Notes under the pieces: generated by a model
What the model was told of the DNA's origin: nothing
Databases searched by the model: none
Seen by the model: only the letters and a program-made list of their open reading frames with translations
Origin: CAYYWV01 sp964475385
GTDB lineage: Bacteria; Pseudomonadota; Alphaproteobacteria; JAAXGF01
Direction of reading: 5' to 3'
DNA: 8,400 nucleotides
Assembly: GCA_964475385.1 (NCBI GenBank)
Contig: CAYYWV010000105.1
Location: 1 to 8,400, forward strand
Shown: piece by piece, positions 1-5,575 of the stretch
How the letters are laid out: the number at the start of each line of letters is the position of its first letter
Position numbering within the stretch: position 1 is the first letter of the stretch
Position numbers and translations under genes: made by a program

Positions 1-106
1 GCTTTGTCCAGTCCGCGCGCCCGCCCGCAACCGTTCGTTTCACCGCGGCGTTTCCTGCGCCCGCGCCTTGCGCTACCCTGATCGAAAGAAAAGAGAAGAC
101 AGGGAC

Positions 107-114
107 AGAGGAGG
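107..114 (+). promoter_or_regulatory. Shine-Dalgarno site deciding a GTG start
   Basis: The purine run AGAGGAGG lies 8 bases before the GTG at 123. The nearby in-frame ATG at 132 would sit 17 bases away, too far for normal initiation. The site therefore supports the GTG start, which also gives the signal peptide its basic N-terminus (Met-Lys-Arg). Confidence 0.75.
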
Positions 115-122
115 CACCCGTC

Positions 123-824
123 GTGAAACGCATGCTGTGCGCCGCCGTTGTCGTCCTCGCGCTCGCCGCGCCCGCGCGCGCCGATTACGTGGACGCGCTT
201 ACCGCCTACAAGAGCGGCGACTACCCGACCGCCGCGCGGGAGTTCCGCGCGCTCGCCGAAAAGGGCCACGCCGAGGCCCAGTTCAGCCTCGGCGTCCTGT
301 ACGACCGCGGCGAGGGCGTGCCGCAGGACTACGCGCGCGCCGCCGAATGGTTCCAGCGCGCCGCCGACCAGGGGCTGCCCGAGGCGCAGACCAACCTCGG
401 CGTCTATTACCAGCGCGGCCAGGGCGTGCCCCAGGATTACGCGCGCGCCGCCGCGCTCTACCGCAAGGCGGCCGAGCAAGGCTACGCCACCGCCCAGTAC
501 AACCTCGGCGTTCTGTTCGAGATCGGCAAGGGGGTCGAGCAGGACTTCGCCAAGGCGGCGAGCTGGTACGCCAAGGCGGCCGAGGCCGATCACCCTTCGG
601 CCCAATACAACCTCGGCGCCCTGTACGAGACCGGAAAAGGGGTCGCCTCCGATCCGGTCCAGGCCTATGTCTGGTTCAACCTTGCGGCGGCCAAGCTGCC
701 GCGGGGCGCCCAGCGCGACGCCGCGGTGACCGAGCGCGACGCGGTCGCCCGCCTGCTCACGCCCGAGCAGCTCGCCGAGGCCCAGAAGCGCGCCCGCGAA
801 TGGGTCGAGAACCGCGGCGAGTGA
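123..824 (+). CDS. Secreted SEL1-repeat (TPR-like) protein
   Basis: The 233-residue product has a signal peptide (basic MKR start, hydrophobic VVVLALAAP, likely cleavage after Ala-Arg-Ala at residue 20), so it is probably periplasmic. An N-terminal cap helix pair (21-49) is followed by four 36-residue SEL1 repeats at about 50-85, 86-121, 122-157 and 158-193. Each follows the pattern AxAQxxLGxLYxxGxGVxxDxxxAxxWxxxAA. A helical C-terminal cap (194-233) includes LTPEQLAEAQ. SEL1 repeats form superhelical scaffolds for protein-protein contacts; no catalytic site is expected and the partner is unknown. Repeats 1 and 2 are very similar even in DNA (GVPQDYARAA in both), suggesting recent duplication. 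The GTG start is chosen from the ribosome binding site at 107-114. The stop codon overlaps the start of the acetyltransferase gene (GTGA), which implies translational coupling. Confidence 0.93.
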   Translation: MKRMLCAAVVVLALAAPARADYVDALTAYKSGDYPTAAREFRALAEKGHAEAQFSLGVLYDRGEGVPQDYARAAEWFQRAADQGLPEAQTNLGVYYQRGQGVPQDYARAAALYRKAAEQGYATAQYNLGVLFEIGKGVEQDFAKAASWYAKAAEADHPSAQYNLGALYETGKGVASDPVQAYVWFNLAAAKLPRGAQRDAAVTERDAVARLLTPEQLAEAQKRAREWVENRGE

Positions 825-1339
825 CCGCCGCGGCCGCCGGCGAACGCGCGGCGTTCGCCATTCGCCCGGCCCGCGAAGAGGACGCCGCGGCCATCGCCGC
901 GATCTTCAACGAGGGCATCGAGGACCGGATCGCCACCCTCGAGACCCGCCCGGTTTCCGCCGCCGAGCGCCGGGCCTGGCTCGCCGGGCGCGGGCCGCGC
1001 CACCCGGTTCTCGTGGCCGAGGCCGGGGGCGAGGCGGTCGGCTGGGCGAGCCTCAATCGCTTCAACCCGCGCGCGGCCTACGATCACGTCGCCGACTTCT
1101 CGATCTATGTGGCGCGGCGCTGGCGCGGCCGCGGCGTGGGGCGGGCGCTCATCGGCGCGCTCATCGACCGCGCCCGCGCGATCGGCTATCACAAGCTCGT
1201 TCTCGCCGCCTTTCCGTCCAACGCCGCCGGGATGGCGCTCTATCGCGAGGCGGGCTTCCGCCGGGTCGGCCTCTACCGCGAACAGGGCCTGGTCGACGGC
1301 GAATGGGTCGACATCGTGGTCATGGAGAAGCTGCTGTAG
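821..1339 (+). CDS. GNAT N-acetyltransferase, phosphinothricin/arsinothricin (ArsN1-like) type
   Basis: The 172-residue product is a single GNAT domain that would transfer an acetyl group from acetyl-CoA to an amine. It opens with the IRPAxxxDAAAIAAI segment (14-28), then NEGIEDRIATLETRP (30-44), typical of the Pat/ArsN1 branch, which acetylates the amino group of phosphinothricin or arsinothricin. The acetyl-CoA pyrophosphate loop is RGRGVG (102-107). It is followed by the conserved Asn134, GF at 145-146 and a C-terminal VGLYREQG strand region. The length is normal for the family. The GTG start at 821 overlaps the upstream stop codon, and the frame stays open further upstream only as a shadow of the SEL1 gene. 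The substrate cannot be fixed from sequence: resistance is a family-based inference, no arsenic genes lie nearby, and many relatives are untested. The fold is certain, the substrate is not. Confidence 0.9.
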   Translation: MTAAAAGERAAFAIRPAREEDAAAIAAIFNEGIEDRIATLETRPVSAAERRAWLAGRGPRHPVLVAEAGGEAVGWASLNRFNPRAAYDHVADFSIYVARRWRGRGVGRALIGALIDRARAIGYHKLVLAAFPSNAAGMALYREAGFRRVGLYREQGLVDGEWVDIVVMEKLL

Positions 1340-1494
1340 CGGAGGCTGCGCCCGAGGGCCTGCCAAAGCGCTTTTCCCGTGGACGGACCGATCCCGTCTT
1401 TGTAGGGTCGCCGAACGCGCCGGAGATTCGTCGTGTCGCAACCGGCGCCAAGAACATGGACGCCGAAGACATAGACGACAGGGGGCGTGTCGCC

Positions 1495-1683
1495 ATGCGG
1501 TTGCTTATCGCGTTGCTTCTTCCGTGGCTTTTATTTTTCACCATCGGCCGGCCCATCGCCGGCATTGTCTGCCTTATTCTTCAGATTACCTTGATCGGCT
1601 GGATTCCGGCGGCGATCTGGGCCGTCTATGCGCTCAGCCAGTTCAACACCGACCGCAAGATCGAGAGCCTTCGGAATCCATGA
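1495..1683 (+). CDS. Pmp3/YqaE-family small membrane protein
   Basis: The 62-residue product consists of two hydrophobic helices (about 2-17 and 22-47) with the family hallmark GWIPAAIWAVYAL in the second, and a short polar tail (FNTDRKIESLRNP). Pmp3/YqaE proteins (UPF0057) are small inner-membrane proteins linked in yeast and plants to membrane potential and salt or cold stress; the bacterial role is poorly defined. The ATG at 1495 is chosen because it fits the usual family length and has a GGGGGC run about 8 bases upstream. An in-frame ATG at 1456 would add 13 polar residues and lacks a clear ribosome binding site. The 155 bases before it show no clear promoter or terminator. The stop codon overlaps an ATG (ATGA at 1680) that opens only a 12-codon frame ending just before the next gene. 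Confidence 0.87.
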   Translation: MRLLIALLLPWLLFFTIGRPIAGIVCLILQITLIGWIPAAIWAVYALSQFNTDRKIESLRNP

Positions 1684-1723
1684 GCGATTCGGGCGAGCGG
1701 ACGACGGGCGCGGGTTAGACGCC

Positions 1724-1981
1724 ATGAGCAAGGCGATCAAGATCGTCGTCTGGTCGCTGATCGTCGGCCTCGCGCTCGCCGCGCTCGGGCTCTCGGCAAG
1801 CGATGTCTGGATCTGGGTCGGCGAAACGGCGCGCAGCCTCGGGCGGATGCTCCTCTCCTTCGCGCGCTGGATGGGGCCGTATGCGCTTGCGGGCGCGGGC
1901 GTCGTCGCGCCGATCTGGCTCGGCCTGTGGGGCCTTCGCTGGTGGCGACGCAGCCGAGGCCGCGGACGGCCGGAAGCGTAA
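1724..1981 (+). CDS. Small two-helix membrane protein (DUF6460-like)
   Basis: The 85-residue product has two predicted membrane helices: residues 5-24 (VVWSLIVGLALAALGLS) and about 50-70 (PYALAGAGVVAPIWLGLWGL). An amphipathic linker with VWIWVGETARSLGRML joins them, and a strongly basic tail (RWWRRSRGRGR) should stay in the cytoplasm, so both ends are probably inside. The pattern VGLALAALG - WxWxGE - APIWL matches what I recall of DUF6460, a family of short alphaproteobacterial proteins without known function; this match is from memory. The gene starts 40 bases after the Pmp3-type gene on the same strand, so the two are likely cotranscribed. The ribosome binding site is weak (GGGTTAG region), so translation may depend on the upstream gene. 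Confidence 0.78.
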   Translation: MSKAIKIVVWSLIVGLALAALGLSASDVWIWVGETARSLGRMLLSFARWMGPYALAGAGVVAPIWLGLWGLRWWRRSRGRGRPEA

Positions 1982-2030
1982 CCCTGGGCTTCGGCCGCAG
2001 CTCTCGCCCAAGGCGAATGCGAAACCGAAA

Positions 2031-2058
2031 GAAAAGACCCCGCCCGAAGACGGGGCCT
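2031..2058 (-). terminator. Intrinsic terminator of the small secreted protein gene
   Basis: Read on the minus strand, AGGCCCCG and CGGGGTCT pair as an 8-bp stem with one G-U pair around an 8-base loop containing TTCG, followed by TTTC and a further TTT. It begins 63 bases beyond the stop codon at 2122. On the plus strand the same arms contain an A-C mismatch and no T run follows, so the terminator points to the minus strand. It separates this gene from the convergent plus-strand genes ending at 1981. Confidence 0.7.
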
Positions 2059-2083
2059 CAAGGCGCTTGGGGGAAGCAAAAGG

Positions 2084-2097
2084 GCTTCGCGCGAAGC
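2084..2097. repeat. Perfect 14-bp palindrome
   Basis: GCTTCGCGCGAAGC is a perfect inverted repeat without spacer, lying between the stop codon of the small secreted protein gene and its terminator. It could help fold the mRNA 3' end or bind a dimeric protein. In DNA of this GC content a short palindrome may also arise by chance. Confidence 0.4.
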
Positions 2098-2121
2098 GAA
2101 AGCGACTCCGTCTAGCGACGC

Positions 2122-2430
2122 TTAGCGCGCGCCGAAGTTGCGCAGGAAGGGAGACGGCGGCGGCGTGCCGGCCTCGCGCTCTTCGACGGCGTTATAGATA
2201 TCGCTTGGCGTATCGGTCAGCACGGTGTCGGCCGCGGCCTTCTGACGGCTTTGCGTCGCCGAGGGCGTGATCGAGACCGCGGTCGGCCCCTGGAAAGCGG
2301 GGCCTGTCGCGTCCTGCTCGGTGAACCGGCCGGCCGACGCCGGAAGGCTCGCGAACAGGGCGATGGCGAACGCCGAGACGCCGAGAAGGCGAATCGCGGC
2401 GGTGCTGTGAATGCGCTTGATGTTCGACAT
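2122..2430 (-). CDS. Small secreted protein of unknown function
   Basis: The 102-residue product has a clear signal peptide: basic start (MSNIKRIHS), hydrophobic core (LLGVSAFAIALFASLP) and a likely cleavage site after Ala-Ser-Ala at residue 33. The predicted mature part is about 69 residues, polar and rich in Thr, Ser, Pro and Ala, with no cysteine and no further hydrophobic stretch. It ends in a proline run and FLRNFGAR. No lipobox is seen, so it is probably a soluble periplasmic or exported protein. The start at 2430 is chosen because GAGGAA (2440-2445) lies 9 bases upstream and the signal peptide begins there; the frame stays open upstream but that part has no protein-like features. I do not recognise a family. 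The gene stands alone, with its own terminator at 2031-2058. Confidence 0.82.
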   Translation of the reverse strand: MSNIKRIHSTAAIRLLGVSAFAIALFASLPASAGRFTEQDATGPAFQGPTAVSITPSATQSRQKAAADTVLTDTPSDIYNAVEEREAGTPPPSPFLRNFGAR

Positions 2431-2439
2431 GGGCTTGCG

Positions 2440-2445
2440 TTCCTC
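2440..2445 (-). promoter_or_regulatory. Shine-Dalgarno site of the small secreted protein gene
   Basis: On the minus strand GAGGAA lies 9 bases before the ATG at 2430. It selects this start over upstream in-frame codons of the same open frame, which extends back to 2655. Confidence 0.7.
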
Positions 2446-2661
2446 GCGATGCAGTTGCGATTGGCGTGCGGCGCTTAAGCCCGTATCGGGGCGGCGGCCG
2501 ACACGCCGGGCTCGCCCCCCAATCGACGGCGCGGGAAAGGGTTGTTTGAGACCCGGGACCGGACCGATCTCGCGGCCTCTCGCCGCCCCTTCCCTTGCCG
2601 TCTTCCTGAGTGGAGATATGGCGCGCCGCGCCCCGGCGGCGAGGCGTAACGGCAATGCGGT

Positions 2662-2675
2662 CGATCAAATGATCG
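2662..2675. repeat. AT-containing inverted repeat downstream of hpnA
   Basis: CGATCA and TGATCG form 6-bp arms around AA. The repeat lies about 28 bases beyond the hpnA stop codon and about 230 bases upstream of the start at 2430. Its loop is too small for a good terminator and no T run follows, so a protein-binding site is more likely than an RNA hairpin, though chance is possible. Confidence 0.35.
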
Positions 2676-2702
2676 TGTAAGGGGCTTTGGACGCCCGCCC
2701 GT

Positions 2703-3692
2703 TCAATCGAGATAACCGTTGGCGCGGAACCAAGCGACGGCGTCGGCGAGCGCCTCGGCCGCCGGACGCGGGGCGTAGCCGAGCGCGCGGCGGGCGCGCG
2801 CGGACGAGAAGAACATGCGCTTGCGCGCCATGCGAATCCCGTCGACGGTGGCGAAGGGCTCGACGTTCGCGACCCGCGCCCAGACCTCGGCCATCCAGGC
2901 GATGGGCATGACGGCGCCGTGGGGCAGGCGGAGCCGCGGCGGCCGCCTTCCTGTCAGCGCGGCGATCGCGCCCAGGATGTCGCGAAGGCTCATGTCCTCG
3001 CCGCCGAGGATGTAGCGCGCGCCGATCTCGCCCTTCTCGAAGGCGAGCCGGTGGCCTTCGGCCACGTCGTCGACATGGACGATGTTGAGCCCGGTCTCCA
3101 CATAGGCCGGCATGCGTCCGGCCGCGGCCTCGACGATCATGCGCCCCGTCGGCGTCGGCTTGATATCGCGCGGGCCGACGGGCGTCGAGGGGTTGACGAT
3201 CACGCAAGGAAGGCCGTCCTCGGCGATCATGCGGCGCACCGCCTCTTCGGCGAGGAACTTCGAGCGCTTGTAATCGCCGATCATGTCGTCGAGGGCGGCG
3301 GGCGTGTTCTCGTCGGCCGGCGCGCCGTCGGGATTGAGCCCCAGCGTCGCGACCGAGCTGGTGTACACGATGCGCCCAACCCCCGCATCGAGCGCGGCGC
3401 GCATCAGCCGCCTGGTCCCTTCGACGTTGGTCTCGTAAAGCGCCGCCGGGTCGCGCGCCCAAAGGCGATAATCGGCGGCGACGTGGAACAGCGCCTCGCA
3501 GCCGGCGAGCGCGCGGGCGAGCGAATCGCCGTCGCCGAGATCGCCTTCGACGATCTCGGCGGCGAGGCCGTCGAGGTTGCGGCGATCGCTCGTCGGGCGC
3601 GCGAGCAAGCGCAGGTCGTGGCCGGCGGCGGCGAGCCTTCGCGCGACCGCCGAGCCGACGAAGCCGGTGGCGCCGGTCACCAGCGTGGTCAT
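2703..3692 (-). CDS. hpnA: Hopanoid-associated sugar epimerase/reductase HpnA
   Basis: The 329-residue product is an extended short-chain dehydrogenase of the NAD-dependent epimerase type. Its Rossmann loop is GATGFVG (7-13), followed by the acidic region VEGDL (48-52), SS at 112-113 and the catalytic pair Tyr141/Lys145 in YKRSK. Stretches typical of HpnA are HVAADYRLWARDP (70-82), NPSTPVGPRDIKPTPTGR (167-184) and GLNIVHVDDVAEGH (201-214). HpnA is found in hopanoid gene clusters and is thought to act on the sugar-derived side chain of bacteriohopanepolyols; its exact reaction is not settled. The ATG at 3692 is chosen because GGAGAAGG (3700-3707) lies 7 bases upstream and the Rossmann strand begins at once. 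A weak promoter-like pair (TTCCCC, 17 bases, TACCAT at 3719-3724) precedes it. The length is normal and no key residue is missing. Confidence 0.92.
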   Translation of the reverse strand: MTTLVTGATGFVGSAVARRLAAAGHDLRLLARPTSDRRNLDGLAAEIVEGDLGDGDSLARALAGCEALFHVAADYRLWARDPAALYETNVEGTRRLMRAALDAGVGRIVYTSSVATLGLNPDGAPADENTPAALDDMIGDYKRSKFLAEEAVRRMIAEDGLPCVIVNPSTPVGPRDIKPTPTGRMIVEAAAGRMPAYVETGLNIVHVDDVAEGHRLAFEKGEIGARYILGGEDMSLRDILGAIAALTGRRPPRLRLPHGAVMPIAWMAEVWARVANVEPFATVDGIRMARKRMFFSSARARRALGYAPRPAAEALADAVAWFRANGYLD

Positions 3693-3699
3693 GGCCGGG

Positions 3700-3707
3700 C
3701 CTTCTCC
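3700..3707 (-). promoter_or_regulatory. Shine-Dalgarno site of hpnA
   Basis: On the minus strand GGAGAAGG lies 7 bases before the ATG at 3692. It favours this start over the in-frame ATG at 3719, which would add nine residues in front of the nucleotide-binding strand. Confidence 0.7.
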
Positions 3708-3748
3708 ATCTCGCCGCAATGGTAATGGGTTTGCGGGCGAAGGGGAAT

Positions 3749-3766
3749 CGGGCCGCCTCGGGCCCG
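3749..3766 (-). other. Hairpin in the hpnA leader
   Basis: CGGGCC and GGCCCG form a perfect 6-bp stem with a 6-base loop, about 57-74 bases upstream of the hpnA start codon. No T run follows on the minus strand, so it is not a standard terminator. It could affect the leader RNA, if transcription starts upstream of it; I recognise no riboswitch here. Confidence 0.3.
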
Positions 3767-3783
3767 CCGCGGACGCGTTCGCG

Positions 3784-3806
3784 AAAAAAAGCCGCCCCCG
3801 TGACGG
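3784..3806 (-). terminator. Candidate terminator downstream of the 12-repeat SEL1 gene
   Basis: On the minus strand GCCCG-TCA-CGGGGGC can fold into a short GC stem with two bulged Gs, followed by GGC and a run of seven T. It lies about 140 bases after the SEL1 stop codon and before hpnA, so it could separate the two transcripts. The stem is weak and imperfect; the T run is the stronger part of the evidence. Confidence 0.35.
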
Positions 3807-3886
3807 GCATCACTGATCGCCGGGGTCGGGATTGCTAGGGTCATTGCGCACCCGAGAGGGTGTCCTCCCTGCATTCCCCCGACTTC

Positions 3887-3913
3887 GGGCCGGCCCGCCG
3901 GCCCCCTTTTTTT
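3887..3913 (+). terminator. Strong intrinsic terminator on the plus strand without a plus-strand gene
   Basis: GGGCCGG and CCGGCCC form a perfect 7-bp GC stem around a 4-base loop, followed by CC and seven T (3907-3913). This is a textbook rho-independent terminator for plus-strand transcription. No plus-strand gene lies between 1981 and this site. On the minus strand the T run would precede the stem, so it does not serve the flanking SEL1 gene. A 5-bp hairpin with a GAGA tetraloop (3849-3862) lies just before it on the same strand. The pair could mark the 3' end of a small or antisense RNA. Confidence 0.6.
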
Positions 3914-3942
3914 GGTTTGGCGCGGAAAAGGAGGGGCCGGGC

Positions 3943-5463
3943 CTACGAAGCCTCTTCGACCTTGGGCCGCCAGTCGCGGGCGCGGTCCTCGGCCTCGCCG
4001 AGCGCCGCCGGCGACAACGCCTTGCCGAACTCGGCGCGGCGGGCGAGCGCGGCCTTGCTGCCCAAGTGGACCGCCCGGTTGATCCACACATAGGCCTCGA
4101 CCGGGTCCTTCTCGACCCCGCGTCCTTCGGCGTAAAGCTCGGCGAGATGGATCTGCGCGTCCGCGTTCCCGACCTCGGCCCCTTTGGCGAACCACTCGGC
4201 CGCCGCTTTTTCGTCGCGCGGGACGCCCTCGCCCGCGAGCGCAAGCCGCCCGTACTCGAGGCAGCCTTCGCCGAGCCCGCTTTCGGCCGCGCGCCGGAAA
4301 TAGAGGGCGGCGCGGGCGAGGTCTTTCTCCGCGCCGTCGCCGTCGCGAAACAGACGGCCGAGCGCGCAGCAGGCGGGCCCGTAACCGAGATCGGCCGCGG
4401 CCTGCGTCAGGGCGAGCGCCCGCTCGGGGTCCGGCTCGAGGCCGCCGCGGCCCTCGCGATAGAACTGGGCGAGACGAAAGCAGCACGGGGCGTCGCCGGC
4501 CGCCGCCCCGCGCTGATACCAGGCGAGGGCCTTCGCGTGGTCGATCTTGACCCCGCGGCCTTCCGCATAGATCGCGCCGAGGGTGCGGCAGGCGAGCCCG
4601 TGGCCCCGCTCGCCGGCGGCCACATAGAAATCAACCGCTCGATAAACGTTCCGGTCGACGTCTTCGCCCTTCTCGTAGAGAAGCCCCAGGCGATACTGCG
4701 CCCTGGGCTCGCCGTCGTCTGCGGCGCGGGTGAGCCAGGTCACCGCCGTCGCCGCATCGCGCGGCCCGCCCGCCCCGCGCAAATGCATCATCCCGATTCG
4801 ATAGGCCGCCGCGGCGAAGTGCATCTCGGCCGCTTGTTCGTACCACTTGCGCGCGGCCGCGAAATCCTGATCGACGAGATCGCCGCGGTCGTAAAGACGG
4901 CCCAGCCGATAACAAGCCTCGGCCGAGCCTCCTTTGGCCGCGCGTTCGTACCATTCGATCGCCGTCGCCGCGCTCCGCTCGACGCCGCGCCCCTGTTCAT
5001 AAAGCCGGCCGAGCGCGCACTGGGCCTTGACGTCATCGCGCGCCGCCGCGACCGCGAACAGCTTCGCCGCGGTGGCGTCGTCGCGGGCGACGCCGCGGCC
5101 GTCGCGCACGAGACAGGCGAGCGCATAGCAAGCGGGCGGGAAAGTTTGGGCCGCAGCGCACTCGTACCAGCGCGCCGCTTCGGCCGGATCGGCGGCGACG
5201 CCGTCACCCTTTTCGTACATGGTGCCCAGATTGAACTGGGCCTTGGGATGGCCTTGCTCGGCGGCGGCCCGGTACCAGCGCGCCGCTTCGGCCGCATCGC
5301 GCGCCACCCCTTCTCCGCGCGCGTAAAGGATGGCGAGATTGACCTGGGCCTCGGCCGCGCCGGTCTCGGCGAGCGGCCTCCACTGGGCGAACGCCGCATG
5401 GTAATCGCCCCGGCGGTATGCGGCGATCCCTTCCTTGAACGCCGTTTCACTCCGTGAGGCCAT
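3943..5463 (-). CDS. Cytoplasmic SEL1-repeat protein with twelve repeats
   Basis: The 506-residue product has no signal peptide or membrane helix. A short N-terminal cap (about 1-35, FKEGIAAYRRGDYHAAFAQW) is followed by twelve 36-residue SEL1 repeats covering about 36-468, then a helical cap of about 37 residues (AEFGKALSPAALGEAEDRARDW). Repeat 9 has one extra residue (GRGGLEPD). Such arrays form right-handed superhelical scaffolds that bind partner proteins; no enzyme domain is present. Cysteine occupies the fourth repeat position, normally Gln, in repeats 3, 5, 8, 9, 10 and 11. The ATG at 5463 has GGAG just upstream at short spacing. The gene sits between hpnB and hpnA on the same strand, but with 112- and 250-base gaps and a promoter-like site in front, so it may be transcribed separately. 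Its target is unknown. Confidence 0.92.
   Translation of the reverse strand: MASRSETAFKEGIAAYRRGDYHAAFAQWRPLAETGAAEAQVNLAILYARGEGVARDAAEAARWYRAAAEQGHPKAQFNLGTMYEKGDGVAADPAEAARWYECAAAQTFPPACYALACLVRDGRGVARDDATAAKLFAVAAARDDVKAQCALGRLYEQGRGVERSAATAIEWYERAAKGGSAEACYRLGRLYDRGDLVDQDFAAARKWYEQAAEMHFAAAAYRIGMMHLRGAGGPRDAATAVTWLTRAADDGEPRAQYRLGLLYEKGEDVDRNVYRAVDFYVAAGERGHGLACRTLGAIYAEGRGVKIDHAKALAWYQRGAAAGDAPCCFRLAQFYREGRGGLEPDPERALALTQAAADLGYGPACCALGRLFRDGDGAEKDLARAALYFRRAAESGLGEGCLEYGRLALAGEGVPRDEKAAAEWFAKGAEVGNADAQIHLAELYAEGRGVEKDPVEAYVWINRAVHLGSKAALARRAEFGKALSPAALGEAEDRARDWRPKVEEAS
5164..5294 (-). repeat. Direct DNA repeat within the SEL1 gene
   Basis: A 23-base segment beginning GTACCAGCGCGCCGC occurs exactly at 5164-5186 and again at 5272-5294, 108 bases apart. 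This is one 36-codon SEL1 repeat unit, in the stretch encoding AEAARWY. It points to recent unit duplication or gene conversion between repeats 1 and 2. Confidence 0.75.
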
Positions 5464-5477
5464 GACTCCGCGCGCGC

Positions 5478-5498
5478 TTTCGGCCCAAAGGGCGGAAA
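5478..5498. repeat. Inverted repeat in the SEL1 gene leader
   Basis: TTTC-G-GCCC, AAA, GGGC-G-GAAA forms an inverted repeat with one mismatched position per arm and a 3-base centre. It lies 15-35 bases upstream of the start codon at 5463. As RNA it could form a hairpin close to the ribosome binding site; as DNA it could be an operator just downstream of the predicted promoter. Confidence 0.4.
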
Positions 5499-5510
5499 AC
5501 GTAACGGAGA

Positions 5511-5540
5511 ATTATTTAATTTTACGATAACCCCGGTCGA
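5511..5540 (-). promoter_or_regulatory. Likely sigma70-type promoter of the SEL1 gene
   Basis: Read on the minus strand, TCGACC (5540-5535, 4 of 6 to TTGACA) and AATAAT (5516-5511, 5 of 6 to TATAAT) are 18 bases apart. Bases 5510-5530 are almost entirely A and T, a strong contrast with the GC-rich surroundings. Transcription would start near 5504, about 40 bases before the start codon. Other sigma factors cannot be excluded. Confidence 0.42.
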
Positions 5541-5575
5541 TTTCGGGACATGGCGCTCTCCGCCGCGCCCTTGCG

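Noticed and set aside
302..453. Tandem DNA repeats in the first SEL1 gene as a satellite or CRISPR-like array
   Set aside because: The 108-base periodicity is exactly 36 codons and is explained by the protein repeat.
68..820. N-terminal extension of the acetyltransferase frame
   Set aside because: The extension is an Arg/Pro-rich shadow of the SEL1 gene, with no domain. The GNAT domain begins right after the GTG at 821.
2678..2702. Short GGGC/GCCC hairpin after hpnA as a terminator
   Set aside because: A 4-bp stem and only two T afterwards are too weak to call.
2919..3725. A 268-codon plus-strand open frame opposite hpnA
   Set aside because: It is an antisense shadow; hpnA has all catalytic motifs and a ribosome binding site on the other strand.
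3693..3942. Possible riboswitch in the leader of hpnA
   Set aside because: I compared it by eye with fluoride, SAH, glycine and SRP RNA signatures and saw none of their conserved motifs; only simple hairpins are supported.
3832..5457. A 541-codon plus-strand open frame opposite the SEL1 gene
   Set aside because: It is an antisense shadow caused by GC-rich codon use and the repeat structure. The minus-strand product has clear SEL1 repeats, while this one has no recognisable domain or ribosome binding site.
5553..5573. Hairpin after the hpnB stop codon (GGCGC/GCGCC) as a terminator
   Set aside because: The stem is only 5 bp with a large loop and no T run follows on the minus strand.
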